This document shows, one piece after another, positions 1 to 7,465 of a stretch of DNA of 20,739 bases (position 1 is its first letter; each line of letters opens with the position of its first letter). Origin of the DNA: Hyphomonadaceae bacterium UBA2389 (GTDB lineage: Bacteria; Pseudomonadota; Alphaproteobacteria; Caulobacterales; Aquidulcibacteraceae); contig DDSN01000129.1 in assembly GCA_002343395.1 (NCBI GenBank), positions 21,343-42,081 of the forward strand. Direction: 5' to 3'. The translations under genes were made by a program, and so were the position numbers. Below the pieces are notes generated by a model that saw only the letters and a program-made list of their open reading frames with translations, ran no database searches and was not told the DNA's origin.

Positions 1-233
1 CCGCCAAGCCGCTCTGGGCGGACATCCTGGCGGCGCGCGGCCAGCCGCTCGAACTAGATGCGTCCGAGGTGCAGAGGCTGGGAGGGTTGTGCCTCCAGGC
101 TTTGCTCGCGGCGCGGAAACAATGGCGAGAGGACGGCGTCGACTTCTCCATAGCCAATGCCTCCGACGCCTTTCGCGAGGGAGCGCGGCTGATGGCGGCG
201 CATGACCTGGTGCAGGGAGAATCAACGCAATGA
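1..233 (+). CDS. STAS-domain protein (CheX-like position), 3' part only
   Basis: The reading frame is open from base 3 to a TGA at 231-233; the start lies outside the window. About 76 residues are visible. They look like the second half of a STAS (anti-sigma-factor-antagonist-like) domain: L-D-A-S-E-V-Q-R-L-G is the usual strand-then-helix after the switch position, and F-S-I-A-N-A-S-D-A-F ends in the usual last helix. The stop overlaps the ATG of the next cheY (ATGA at 230-233), so the two are probably translationally coupled. A STAS protein at this place is known from the Caulobacter che operon, where I recall it being named cheX; it is not the CheX phosphatase. Its biochemical role in chemotaxis is not visible from the fragment. 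Confidence 0.75.
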   Translation, partial: AKPLWADILAARGQPLELDASEVQRLGGLCLQALLAARKQWREDGVDFSIANASDAFREGARLMAAHDLVQGESTQ

Positions 234-595
234 GCAAGACTATCCTCACCGTCGACGACTCCCGCATGATGCGGGAGATGCTGTTGATGGTGCTGCAGGG
301 CGCGGGCTTCAACGTCGTGCAGGCGGAGGACGGCGTCGACGGCTTGGATAAGCTGTCACAGTCGACCCCCGATGTGATCATCACCGACATCAATATGCCC
401 AATCTCGATGGCTACGGCTTCATCGAGGGCGTCCGCAAGGATCAGCGCTACCGGGCCACGCCGATACTCGTTCTTTCCACGGAAAGCAGTGCGGAGAAAA
501 AACAGCGTGCGCGCGACGCGGGCGCCACCGGCTGGATCGTGAAGCCGTTCCAGGCGGATACGTTGCTCGACGTCGTTCGTCGCGTTTCAGCGTAA
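230..595 (+). CDS. cheY: CheY response regulator (first copy)
   Basis: Single-domain receiver of 121 residues, the usual CheY size. All key residues are present: the acidic pair D9-D10, phospho-acceptor D53 in the stretch ITDINMPNLDG, the switch Thr T84, and K105 in V-K-P-F. CheY is phosphorylated by CheA and then binds the flagellar switch protein FliM. The start is the ATG overlapping the stop of the STAS gene, and cheA follows 9 bases downstream. Whether this copy or the second one (5054-5443) drives the motor cannot be decided from sequence; the other may act as a phosphate sink. Confidence 0.95.
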   Translation: MSKTILTVDDSRMMREMLLMVLQGAGFNVVQAEDGVDGLDKLSQSTPDVIITDINMPNLDGYGFIEGVRKDQRYRATPILVLSTESSAEKKQRARDAGATGWIVKPFQADTLLDVVRRVSA

Positions 596-604
596 GGCGG
601 TCCC

Positions 605-2710
605 ATGGATCCGATGGACGCAATCAAACAAACCTACTTCCAGGAATGCGATGAATTGCTCGCAAGCCTTGAAGAGGGTTTGCTCGCGCTTGAAGCAGGC
701 GAGGGCGACGCGGACACGATCAACGCCGTGTTCCGCGCGGTCCACTCGGTAAAAGGCGGTGCGGGCGCGTTCGGCTTCGAAGCGATGGTCGAATTCGCGC
801 ACGTGTTCGAAACGACGCTCGACTTGATGCGTTCAGGCAAGCTCGATCCGGATCCCGACTCGCTGAAGGTCATGCTGCGCGCCTCCGACGTGCTCGCCGA
901 TCACGTGCAGGCGGCGAAGGGCGAGGGCGTCGTCAACGAAGCGCGCGCGCGCGCGATGGCGGCTGAGCTTGAGGCCTTGGCGAGCGGCGAGGCGCCGAAA
1001 GCGCCGGCGGTGGAGGAAGCGCCCGCGCCGGCGAAGGACGAGTGGGGGTTCACGCCCCTGCAGTTCGACTTTGGCCAACTGGACTCAGCGCCAAGCAGCG
1101 GATGGCGTCTGACAATTCGTCCCACCAAAACGATGTACGCCAACGGCCACGACGCGCTGTTGTTCCTGCGAGAACTTTCGCGGCTGGCCGATATCGAGGT
1201 GACGTTGGACGATTCCGCGTTGCCAAGCTCTGATGCATACGATCCGGAAACGCCGTACTTGAATTGGACGGTGAGCTTGCCGGACACGGTCGAAGAGATC
1301 GCGATCCGCGACGTCTTTGATTTCGTCGGCGACGATTGCCCGATTGAGCTGGTGCGCCTTGAGAGCCCGCCGCCGCCTCCCGTTTCGGCGGAACCAGCCA
1401 TTGCGGCGCCGGCGCTCGCTGTCGAGGCGCCCGCCGTCGAGTCGTCGCAGGGAGAAGAGAAGGGCGCTGACAAGGGCGCGGGCGCCGCGAAGGGCGCGAC
1501 CGTCGCAAGTGGCGGCGCGACAATCCGGGTCGATCTAGAGCGCGTTGACCGCCTTATCGATCTGGTCGGCGAACTCGTGATCAACCAGGCGATGTTGGCG
1601 CAGCGCGTGGCCGAAAGCGGCGCGGCCCGTTCATCGACCATTGCGATGGGCCTCGACGAGTTGGAGCAGCTCACGCGCGAGATTCAAGACAGCGTTATGG
1701 CCATTCGCGCACAGCCCGTGAAGTCGGTGTTCCAGCGGATGCCGAGGCTCGTGCGCGAGATCGCGGGAACGACCGGCAAGCAAGTGCGCCTGGTGATGGA
1801 GGGCGAGGCGACGGAAGTCGACAAAACGGTCATCGAACGCCTCTCCGACCCGATCACCCACATGCTGCGCAACGCCATCGATCACGGTCTGGAGTCACCA
1901 GAGGATCGCGTGGCGGCTGGCAAGCCGGAAGAGGGAACCGTGCGCCTGGCTGCGCTGCACCGGTCTGGGCGTATCGTCATTGAGGTTTCCGACGACGGAA
2001 AAGGCATCAACCGCCCGCGCGTGCGCGAGATCGCGGTGAACAAGGGCCTGATCAGCTCCGACGCCGTGCTCACGGACGACGAGGTCGACAACCTCATCTT
2101 CCTGCCGGGGTTCTCAACGGCGGCGACGGTCTCGAACATTTCAGGGCGCGGCGTCGGCATGGACGTCGTGAAGCGCTCTATTCAAGCTCTGGGCGGCAGG
2201 ATCGTGATCTCGTCCGTGCCGGGAAAGGGCTCAACCTTTACGTTGTCGCTGCCACTGACGCTTGCGGTGCTTGACGGCATGGTGATCAGCGCGGGCGACC
2301 AGACTCTTGTCGCGCCGCTGACGGCCATTGTCGAAACGTTACGCCCACGCCCTGAAGACGTACGGCCCTTGGGGCCGAGCAGCGCGGTTCTAGCTGTGCG
2401 CGGGGCGCACGTTCCATTGATCGACATCGGCGTGGCGCTTGGTTTGCGGAACAAGCCTGTTGACCCCACCACCGGCGTCATTCTGCTTGTCGAAAGCGAA
2501 GGCGGCGGCCGCGCGGCGCTGGTCGCCGACGAAATTCAAGGTCAGCGGCAAGTGGTGATCAAGTCCTTGGAGGCGAACTATCAGCGCGTCGATGGCGTCG
2601 CGGCGGCGACGATCCTCGGCGATGGACGAGTCGCCCTCATCCTCGACGTAGAGGCTGTTGTTGAAAAGAGACTGCACGAGCGGCACGCGCCACTGGCGAA
2701 AGCGAGTTGA
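605..2710 (+). CDS. cheA: Chemotaxis histidine kinase CheA
   Basis: The 701 residues show the full CheA layout. The P1 HPt domain (about 1-105) has phospho-acceptor H47 in A-V-H-S-V-K-G-G-A-G. A conserved mid-region (about 144-256) contains L-L-F-L-R-E-L and a D-V-F-D-F-V strand. A low-complexity Ala/Gly/Lys linker covers about 256-305, then the P3 dimerisation helices (about 307-370). The P4 ATPase has its N box at H419-M-L-R-N423, the G1 box D-D-G-K-G at 463-467 and the G2 box G-R-G-V-G-M from 514. A CheW-like P5 domain covers about 553-690. It autophosphorylates on His and passes phosphate to CheY and CheB at the receptor array. The start at 605 has AAGGCGG four bases upstream, overlapping the cheY stop; a second ATG lies at 614. 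Confidence 0.97.
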   Translation: MDPMDAIKQTYFQECDELLASLEEGLLALEAGEGDADTINAVFRAVHSVKGGAGAFGFEAMVEFAHVFETTLDLMRSGKLDPDPDSLKVMLRASDVLADHVQAAKGEGVVNEARARAMAAELEALASGEAPKAPAVEEAPAPAKDEWGFTPLQFDFGQLDSAPSSGWRLTIRPTKTMYANGHDALLFLRELSRLADIEVTLDDSALPSSDAYDPETPYLNWTVSLPDTVEEIAIRDVFDFVGDDCPIELVRLESPPPPPVSAEPAIAAPALAVEAPAVESSQGEEKGADKGAGAAKGATVASGGATIRVDLERVDRLIDLVGELVINQAMLAQRVAESGAARSSTIAMGLDELEQLTREIQDSVMAIRAQPVKSVFQRMPRLVREIAGTTGKQVRLVMEGEATEVDKTVIERLSDPITHMLRNAIDHGLESPEDRVAAGKPEEGTVRLAALHRSGRIVIEVSDDGKGINRPRVREIAVNKGLISSDAVLTDDEVDNLIFLPGFSTAATVSNISGRGVGMDVVKRSIQALGGRIVISSVPGKGSTFTLSLPLTLAVLDGMVISAGDQTLVAPLTAIVETLRPRPEDVRPLGPSSAVLAVRGAHVPLIDIGVALGLRNKPVDPTTGVILLVESEGGGRAALVADEIQGQRQVVIKSLEANYQRVDGVAAATILGDGRVALILDVEAVVEKRLHERHAPLAKAS

Positions 2711-2713
2711 GCC

Positions 2714-3178
2714 ATGACAAACGGTGAAATCTTGAACGATACCCTGGAACTGATCTCCTTCCGCATTGGCGAGCAGGAGTTTTGCCTCGACATCATGGCG
2801 GTGCGCGAGATTCGCGGATGGACGCCGGCCACGCCGTTGCCGCACTCGCCGCCGTTCGTGAGCGGCGTCATCAACTTGCGCGGCGCGGTGTTGCCAATCC
2901 TCGATCTGAAGGCGCGCCTTGGCCTTGGGGTCGCGGAAACGAGCGCACGCAGCGTCATCATCGTCGCGCATATCGGAAAAAGGCTCGTCGGACTGCTTGT
3001 CGACGGCGTCTCGGAAATCCTTGCCGCGGAACGTTCCGCGATCCAGCAGACGCCGAATGTCGGCTGTGACACTGTCAGCCGCTTCGTGCGCGGCATCGTC
3101 GCCATGGAAGGGCGGATGATCTCGTGGATTGAACTCGATGACATCTTGCCGGAACAGGAGAACGCGGAAGCGGCATGA
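2714..3178 (+). CDS. cheW: CheW receptor-kinase coupling protein
   Basis: A single CheW domain of 154 residues with the family hallmarks: F-R-I-G-E-Q-E-F-C-L-D near the N-terminus, V-R-E-I-R-G-W, V-S-G-V-I-N-L-R-G near residue 55, and L-P-I-L-D-L. CheW links the chemoreceptor tips to the P5 domain of CheA. The gene starts 3 bases after cheA and ends inside the start of cheR (ATGA at 3175-3178), so it sits mid-operon and is probably translationally coupled on both sides. Confidence 0.95.
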   Translation: MTNGEILNDTLELISFRIGEQEFCLDIMAVREIRGWTPATPLPHSPPFVSGVINLRGAVLPILDLKARLGLGVAETSARSVIIVAHIGKRLVGLLVDGVSEILAAERSAIQQTPNVGCDTVSRFVRGIVAMEGRMISWIELDDILPEQENAEAA

Positions 3179-4038
3179 GCGCGTTACCAGCTCCTCAGCG
3201 ACGTTCGGAGTCCATCATCGAGGGCGAGTATGCTTTTACGCGCCGGAACTTCGAACAGATCGCGACGTTTCTCAAGGAACAGTCGGGCATCGCGCTCAAT
3301 GACGCGAAGGCGCAGCTTGTCTACTCGCGCCTGGCGAAGCGCCTGCGTAAACTGGGTATCCCTGACTTTGACGCGTACTGCGAGTTCATCAACACGCCGG
3401 AAGGCGTAGGTGAACGCAATGAAATGCTCGCCGCGCTCACCACCAATGTGACGCGGTTTTACCGCGAGCCCCACCATTTCGAGCACCTTGAACGCAACCT
3501 ATTGCCTTCGCTTGTGGAGCATGCGCGACGGGGCGGCCGAGTGCGGCTGTGGTCGGCTGCGTGTTCGAGCGGCGAGGAGCCATACTCGATAGCGTTGACG
3601 CTGCTTAAAGTTTTCCCCGACGCCGCGCGGCATGATGTGCGTATTCTGGCGACGGACATTGATCCGAACATCGTCGCGAAAGCGCGTTTGGGGGTCTATC
3701 GCGATGATGCGGTGTCTCCGATACCCGCTGCGCTGCGCGACCGCTGGCTGACCCGCGATCGCGATAACGAACAATGGCGCGTCAACGACGAAGTTCGCGC
3801 GCTTATCGCGTTCAAGGAGCTTAACCTGATCGGTTCGTGGCCGATGCAAGGCAAATTCAACGTGATTTTTTGCCGAAACGTCGTGATCTATTTCGAGGAG
3901 AAAACGCAAGCGTTCCTGTGGAACCGCTTCAAAACCATGCTTGCACCGGAGGGGCGACTCTATATCGGCCACTCTGAGCGCATCGATGTCGACGGTTACG
4001 TCAGCGATGGGCTCACAATCTACAGGCAGAATGCTTAG
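3175..4038 (+). CDS. cheR: CheR chemoreceptor methyltransferase
   Basis: At 287 residues it has the normal length. The N-terminal helical CheR domain contains T-T-N-V-T-R-F-Y-R-E-P. The SAM-binding domain follows, with S-A-A-C-S-S-G-E-E-P-Y-S-I-A (motif I), A-T-D-I-D-P (motif II) and F-C-R-N-V-V-I-Y-F, and ends with the G-H-S-E-R motif. CheR methylates glutamates of chemoreceptors for adaptation. It overlaps cheW by four bases and its TAG stop directly abuts the cheB start codon. Confidence 0.97.
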   Translation: MSALPAPQRRSESIIEGEYAFTRRNFEQIATFLKEQSGIALNDAKAQLVYSRLAKRLRKLGIPDFDAYCEFINTPEGVGERNEMLAALTTNVTRFYREPHHFEHLERNLLPSLVEHARRGGRVRLWSAACSSGEEPYSIALTLLKVFPDAARHDVRILATDIDPNIVAKARLGVYRDDAVSPIPAALRDRWLTRDRDNEQWRVNDEVRALIAFKELNLIGSWPMQGKFNVIFCRNVVIYFEEKTQAFLWNRFKTMLAPEGRLYIGHSERIDVDGYVSDGLTIYRQNA

Positions 4039-5052
4039 ATGAAAAAGATCCGAACCCTCGTTGTTGATGACTCGCCCACGATGCGGATCGTCATCAAGCG
4101 CGTGCTCAGCGCCGATCCGGAAATCGAGGTTGTCGGCGCGGCGGCCGATCCGATAGAGGCGCGCGAGGCGATCAAAACTCTCAATCCCGACGTCATCACG
4201 TTGGATGTTGAGATGCCCAAAATGACGGGACTCGAGTTTCTCGAAAAGATCATGCGGCTGCGCCCCATGCCCGTGATCATGGTCTCGACCTTAACGCAGG
4301 CCGGGGCCGCAATCTCGCTCGAAGCGCTTGAGTTGGGCGCGTTCGACTGTGTCGGAAAACCCGATTTTGACGGATTGCCGGACAAGGTGCGCGCGGCGGC
4401 GCGTGCGCGGGTAAGACCAGCCGGCGATCGCGGCGCCATCGCGCGCCAAACAGGGTATCGGCCCAGCAACAAGCTCTTGGCGATCGGCTCGTCCACGGGC
4501 GGCGTCGAGGCGCTGCTGACTGTTCTGCAAAGCTTCCCGGAAAATTGCCCGGCGACGGTGATCACCCAGCACATGCCGCCGACGTTTACCGCGAGCTTCG
4601 CGGCGCGGCTTGATCGCGTGTGCGCGCCCAAGGTTCAGGAAGCGACGGACGGCGCGCCGATTCTGCCAGGTCACGTCTACATTGCGCCTGGTGGCGAGCA
4701 GCATCTTGTTGTCCAAGGGGGGATGCAGCCGCGCTGTCAACTGCGCGAAGGGCCGCCAATCAGCGGGCACAGGCCTTCCGTTGACGCATTGTTCACCTCA
4801 GTTGCGGAAATCTATGGGCGGAGAGCCGTTGGCGTCATTCTGACCGGCATGGGGCGCGATGGCGCGCAAGGGCTCAAGAAGATGCGCGACGCAGGCGCGG
4901 CCACGTTGGGGCAGGATGAGGCCAGCTGCGTCGTCTACGGGATGCCAAAGTCGGCGTTCGAAATTGGCGCGGTGGAGCGGCAGGTAACGCTCACATCGAT
5001 TGGTCAGGCGGCGCTGGAACTGTGCGCGGTGGAATTGAGGGGAGCGGCTTAA
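4039..5052 (+). CDS. cheB: CheB chemoreceptor methylesterase/response regulator
   Basis: The N-terminal receiver (about 1-120) has D10-D11 and phospho-acceptor D56 in T-L-D-V-E-M-P. A short linker (about 121-143) leads to the CheB esterase domain. The catalytic triad can be read as S152 in G-S-S-T-G-G, H178 in T-Q-H-M-P-P, and D274 in G-M-G-R-D-G. Phosphorylated CheB removes methyl groups from, and deamidates, chemoreceptors, opposing CheR. No space separates it from cheR upstream, and the next gene starts one base after its stop. The 337-residue length is normal. Confidence 0.97.
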   Translation: MKKIRTLVVDDSPTMRIVIKRVLSADPEIEVVGAAADPIEAREAIKTLNPDVITLDVEMPKMTGLEFLEKIMRLRPMPVIMVSTLTQAGAAISLEALELGAFDCVGKPDFDGLPDKVRAAARARVRPAGDRGAIARQTGYRPSNKLLAIGSSTGGVEALLTVLQSFPENCPATVITQHMPPTFTASFAARLDRVCAPKVQEATDGAPILPGHVYIAPGGEQHLVVQGGMQPRCQLREGPPISGHRPSVDALFTSVAEIYGRRAVGVILTGMGRDGAQGLKKMRDAGAATLGQDEASCVVYGMPKSAFEIGAVERQVTLTSIGQAALELCAVELRGAA

Positions 5053-5053
5053 C

Positions 5054-5443
5054 ATGCCAGCGGCGGCGGATATCAAGGTTTTGGTCGTGGACGATCAGCT
5101 CACCATGCGTGCGCTTATTCGCTCCGCGCTGCAGGAAATCGGTTTCAAAGATATCGCCGATGCGCAGGACGGCGAAGAGGGATTCAAGTCGCTGCTCGCG
5201 CGCCCCGCGCACTTGGTAATCTCCGATTTCAACATGCCGAAGATGGACGGACTTGGTTTTCTTCGCGCGGTTCGCGCGCACGACACCACCAAGAAAGCCG
5301 CCTTCATCATGCTTACCGGCCGCGCGGATAAAGAACTCGTGCAGCGCGCGATGCAGTTTGGCGTCAACAACTACGTGACGAAGCCATTCTCGCCGGCGCA
5401 ACTGCGTCAGAAAATTCAAGAAGTGTTTGGACCCCTGACGTGA
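5054..5443 (+). CDS. cheY: CheY response regulator (second copy)
   Basis: Single-domain receiver of 129 residues with a complete phosphorylation site: D13-D14, phospho-acceptor D58 in I-S-D-F-N-M-P-K-M-D-G, T88 and K110 in V-T-K-P-F. Of the two intact CheYs in the cluster this one looks closer to enteric CheY around D58 (F-N-M-P-K-M-D-G-L). A purine-rich GAGGGGAG lies nine bases before the ATG. Its TGA overlaps the GTG start of cheD (GTGA at 5440-5443). It corresponds in position to cheYII of Caulobacter (from memory). Confidence 0.95.
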   Translation: MPAAADIKVLVVDDQLTMRALIRSALQEIGFKDIADAQDGEEGFKSLLARPAHLVISDFNMPKMDGLGFLRAVRAHDTTKKAAFIMLTGRADKELVQRAMQFGVNNYVTKPFSPAQLRQKIQEVFGPLT

Positions 5444-6018
5444 CCGCCGCGCAACCTCGCCCTCAACCACAGGCGCCAGAGCGCATGCTGCACGTCGTGC
5501 AAGGCGAGTATGCCGTGGTCGTCGAACCGGGCGTGGTTCTTACCACGATCCTCGGCTCTTGCGTGGCGACGTGCATGTGGGATCCGGTCGCCCAGATTGG
5601 CGGCATGAATCACTTCCTGCTTCCTGGAGACGACGAGACCAGCGGCGACTCGATGAAGTACGGCGTGAACTCCATGGAATTGCTGATCAACGGACTGCTT
5701 CAGAAGGGCGCCCACAGGCCTCGCCTTCAAGCCAAGCTTTTTGGCGGCGCCCATGTCATTCAGAATTTGAGCGACATCGGCGCCAAGAACGCCGCCTTTG
5801 CGCACAAATTTCTGCGCCTGGAAGGCATCCCGTGCGTCGGCGAAAGTCTGGGCGGCGATCGCGCGCGCCGGATACGGTTCTGGCCGACCACGGGGCGCGC
5901 TGGGCAGATGCTGCTTGAGTCGACGCATGCGGAGGTCGTTCGCGCCGAGAAGCAGCGCAGCGCGCCTGCCGCTCCTCAGCCGCAGAATACCGCTGCGGGC
6001 TCGATCGAGCTGTTCTGA
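5440..6018 (+). CDS. cheD: CheD chemoreceptor glutamine deamidase
   Basis: CheD converts receptor glutamines to glutamates and thereby tunes receptor output. The family signature T-T-I-L-G-S-C-V-A-T-C-M-W-D is present. By the Thermotoga CheD spacing, the catalytic residues map to C41, H58 (G-M-N-H-F-L-L-P) and T35. The conserved F-G-G-A-H and the stretch I-G-A-K-N-A-A-F are also seen. The start is a GTG overlapping the preceding cheY stop; no clear Shine-Dalgarno is visible, which fits translational coupling. The last 25 or so residues are Ala/Gln-rich and probably unstructured. Confidence 0.93.
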   Translation: MTAAQPRPQPQAPERMLHVVQGEYAVVVEPGVVLTTILGSCVATCMWDPVAQIGGMNHFLLPGDDETSGDSMKYGVNSMELLINGLLQKGAHRPRLQAKLFGGAHVIQNLSDIGAKNAAFAHKFLRLEGIPCVGESLGGDRARRIRFWPTTGRAGQMLLESTHAEVVRAEKQRSAPAAPQPQNTAAGSIELF

Positions 6019-6029
6019 GGAGCGCCGCG

Positions 6030-6407
6030 ATGGGCGCTGCTCCCCAGATGCAAGAGCAAGAGGAGAGAGGCGCCGTCATTCCGGTCGGCGACATCTTCCT
6101 TATGCTGGCGGAGGAGCTGGAGCGCGCGCGCAGCCTTGGCCTCAGGATCGAGGGCGCGATCTGCGCGATTGCAGTGCGATCGCAGATCGACGGCGCCTTG
6201 GTAAGCGAATTGCAACATTTGGATGCAGTAATCCAGCACATCGCGGCGCTTCGGGATTACGCGGCCGAGCTCTCCAGGCGAAGCGATCGTGCCCAGAGCG
6301 TGGCGACGGCCAGCGCGTTGGAGCGCATTACGTTGGGGGAAGTGCGCGCGCGGTTGAGCGGCGGGCACTATGACGACAACCCCGACGACGTTTGGGAGAT
6401 GCTGTGA
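6030..6407 (+). CDS. CheU/CheT-like small helical chemotaxis protein, possible CheY-P phosphatase
   Basis: This 125-residue, mostly helical protein sits where cheU lies in the Caulobacter che operon (order recalled). It has a good ribosome site (TGAGGAG, seven bases before the ATG). A central long helix runs from about residue 55 to 85 and contains D65-A-V-I-Q69, a D-x-x-x-Q spacing identical to the D143/Q147 pair with which CheZ dephosphorylates CheY. I recall that the similarly sized and placed CheT of Sinorhizobium meliloti is reported to act as a CheY phosphatase through such a motif. I infer a CheY-P phosphatase role; the motif is short and could be chance. No CheZ or CheC is otherwise visible in the cluster. 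Confidence 0.7.
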   Translation: MGAAPQMQEQEERGAVIPVGDIFLMLAEELERARSLGLRIEGAICAIAVRSQIDGALVSELQHLDAVIQHIAALRDYAAELSRRSDRAQSVATASALERITLGEVRARLSGGHYDDNPDDVWEML

Positions 6408-6416
6408 AGGCAAGCG

Positions 6417-7013
6417 ATGAGCGGCGTCGATCCAAACACTCGGCTGAATTTGAGCAAGGCGAGCGTGCTGCTTGTGGAAAGCAGCCAGCACTCGGCTGAC
6501 GTTCTCGCGCAGATCATGAAGGGCTTCGGCGTAAGCGAGGTGCATCGCGCTTTGGCGAGCGACGCGGCGGAGAAAATGCTGCGCGCTAAGACCTTTGATC
6601 TGATCGTGATCGACCCAACTGTTAGCGATGGCGACGGCTACCGCATGCTGCAGGAGCTACGTCACAGCAGCGGCGCCAACGCCTATGTCCCGGTGGTGTT
6701 GATTAGCGGCCACGTTCGCGCGCAGGATGTGGCGCGCGCACGCGACACTGGCGCCAACTTCTTCGTGACGAAACCGATCACCCCGAACACGCTGCTGCAG
6801 CGCATCCTCTTCGTAGCCAAGGACAAGCGTCCGTTCGTTCAGGTCGGCAATTACATTGGACCGGATCGGCGCTTCAAATTCGAGGGCCCGCCTCCGGGGA
6901 GCGACGGGCGCCGTGAAAACGATTTGAAATCTCCGCTCGGCGATGCGGACGAACCCAACATGTCGCAGAACGAGATCGACATGATGATCAAACCTCAAAG
7001 GGTGATGATATGA
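6417..7013 (+). CDS. Extended CheY-like protein (CheYIII position) with degenerate acidic pocket
   Basis: The 198 residues consist of a receiver domain (about 14-135) and a tail of roughly 60 residues. The phospho-acceptor D66 is kept (V-I-D-P-T-V-S-D-G-D-G), as is the Lys in V-T-K-P-I. The metal-binding acidic pair is replaced by E21-S22, and the Met-Pro after the acceptor is gone, so phosphorylation may be impaired or different. The tail has Y-I-G-P-D-R-R-F-K, then a disordered stretch. It ends with M-S-Q-N-E-I-D-M-M-I at 182-191, which resembles the FliM N-terminal CheY-binding peptide (L-S-Q-x-E-I-D-A-L-L). A GAAGG site lies six bases before the ATG. Its stop overlaps the next gene (ATGA). 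Confidence 0.85.
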   Translation: MSGVDPNTRLNLSKASVLLVESSQHSADVLAQIMKGFGVSEVHRALASDAAEKMLRAKTFDLIVIDPTVSDGDGYRMLQELRHSSGANAYVPVVLISGHVRAQDVARARDTGANFFVTKPITPNTLLQRILFVAKDKRPFVQVGNYIGPDRRFKFEGPPPGSDGRRENDLKSPLGDADEPNMSQNEIDMMIKPQRVMI

Positions 7014-7462
7014 CGAGCGTCAGGAAGTTTCACCCAGAGGTTCGCCTCAAGAAACTGCTCGCGGAGTCGGGCGGCATTACAGCCGGCCAAGCCCTGGACC
7101 GGGCCAACGAGGGATTGGAGAGCATTCGCGAAGACTGCCTCGCCGGCGTGGATGAAAAGCTCACGCAACTCACGCAACTCGCCGCCTCCAGCGAGGCCGA
7201 GCGCGGCAAGCAGATGTACCGGTGCGCCAATGAGATTTTCGCGGAGGCGGGCGCCTTTGGGCTGGCCGAACTCAGCGCGGCGGCCCACAGTCTGTGCTCG
7301 CTGCTTTCGAATGTCGAAGACGACCGCCTGCCGTCATCGGCGATAAAGGTGCATATCGACGCGATGCGCGCGTTGCGGCGGCCAGATGTCTCCGGCAACG
7401 CGGCGGCGCGCGCGGCGGTGCTGAGCGGTTTGCGCGGGCTTGCAAAGCGCCACGCTGGCTGA
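7010..7462 (+). CDS. CheE-like protein, HPt-like helical domain without histidine
   Basis: This is the last gene of the che operon, 150 residues, overlapping the preceding gene by four bases. Its place matches cheE of Caulobacter. Residues 72-97 (C-A-N-E-I-F-A-E-A-G-A-F-G-L-A-E-L, then A-A-A-H-S-L) align by eye with the core helix of histidine phosphotransfer domains (H-x-L-K-G-x-A-G-x-F-G-x-x-x-L). The phospho-acceptor His position is N74 and the following Lys-Gly is absent. I infer a non-phosphorylatable HPt fold that could bind CheY-like receivers or the CheA P4 domain. It is otherwise without recognisable motifs, and the function is unknown. Confidence 0.8.
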   Translation: MTSVRKFHPEVRLKKLLAESGGITAGQALDRANEGLESIREDCLAGVDEKLTQLTQLAASSEAERGKQMYRCANEIFAEAGAFGLAELSAAAHSLCSLLSNVEDDRLPSSAIKVHIDAMRALRRPDVSGNAAARAAVLSGLRGLAKRHAG

Positions 7463-7465
7463 CGT

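Noticed and set aside
942..958. Run of GC dinucleotides
   Set aside because: It lies in coding sequence for an Ala/Arg stretch of CheA and is expected at this GC content.
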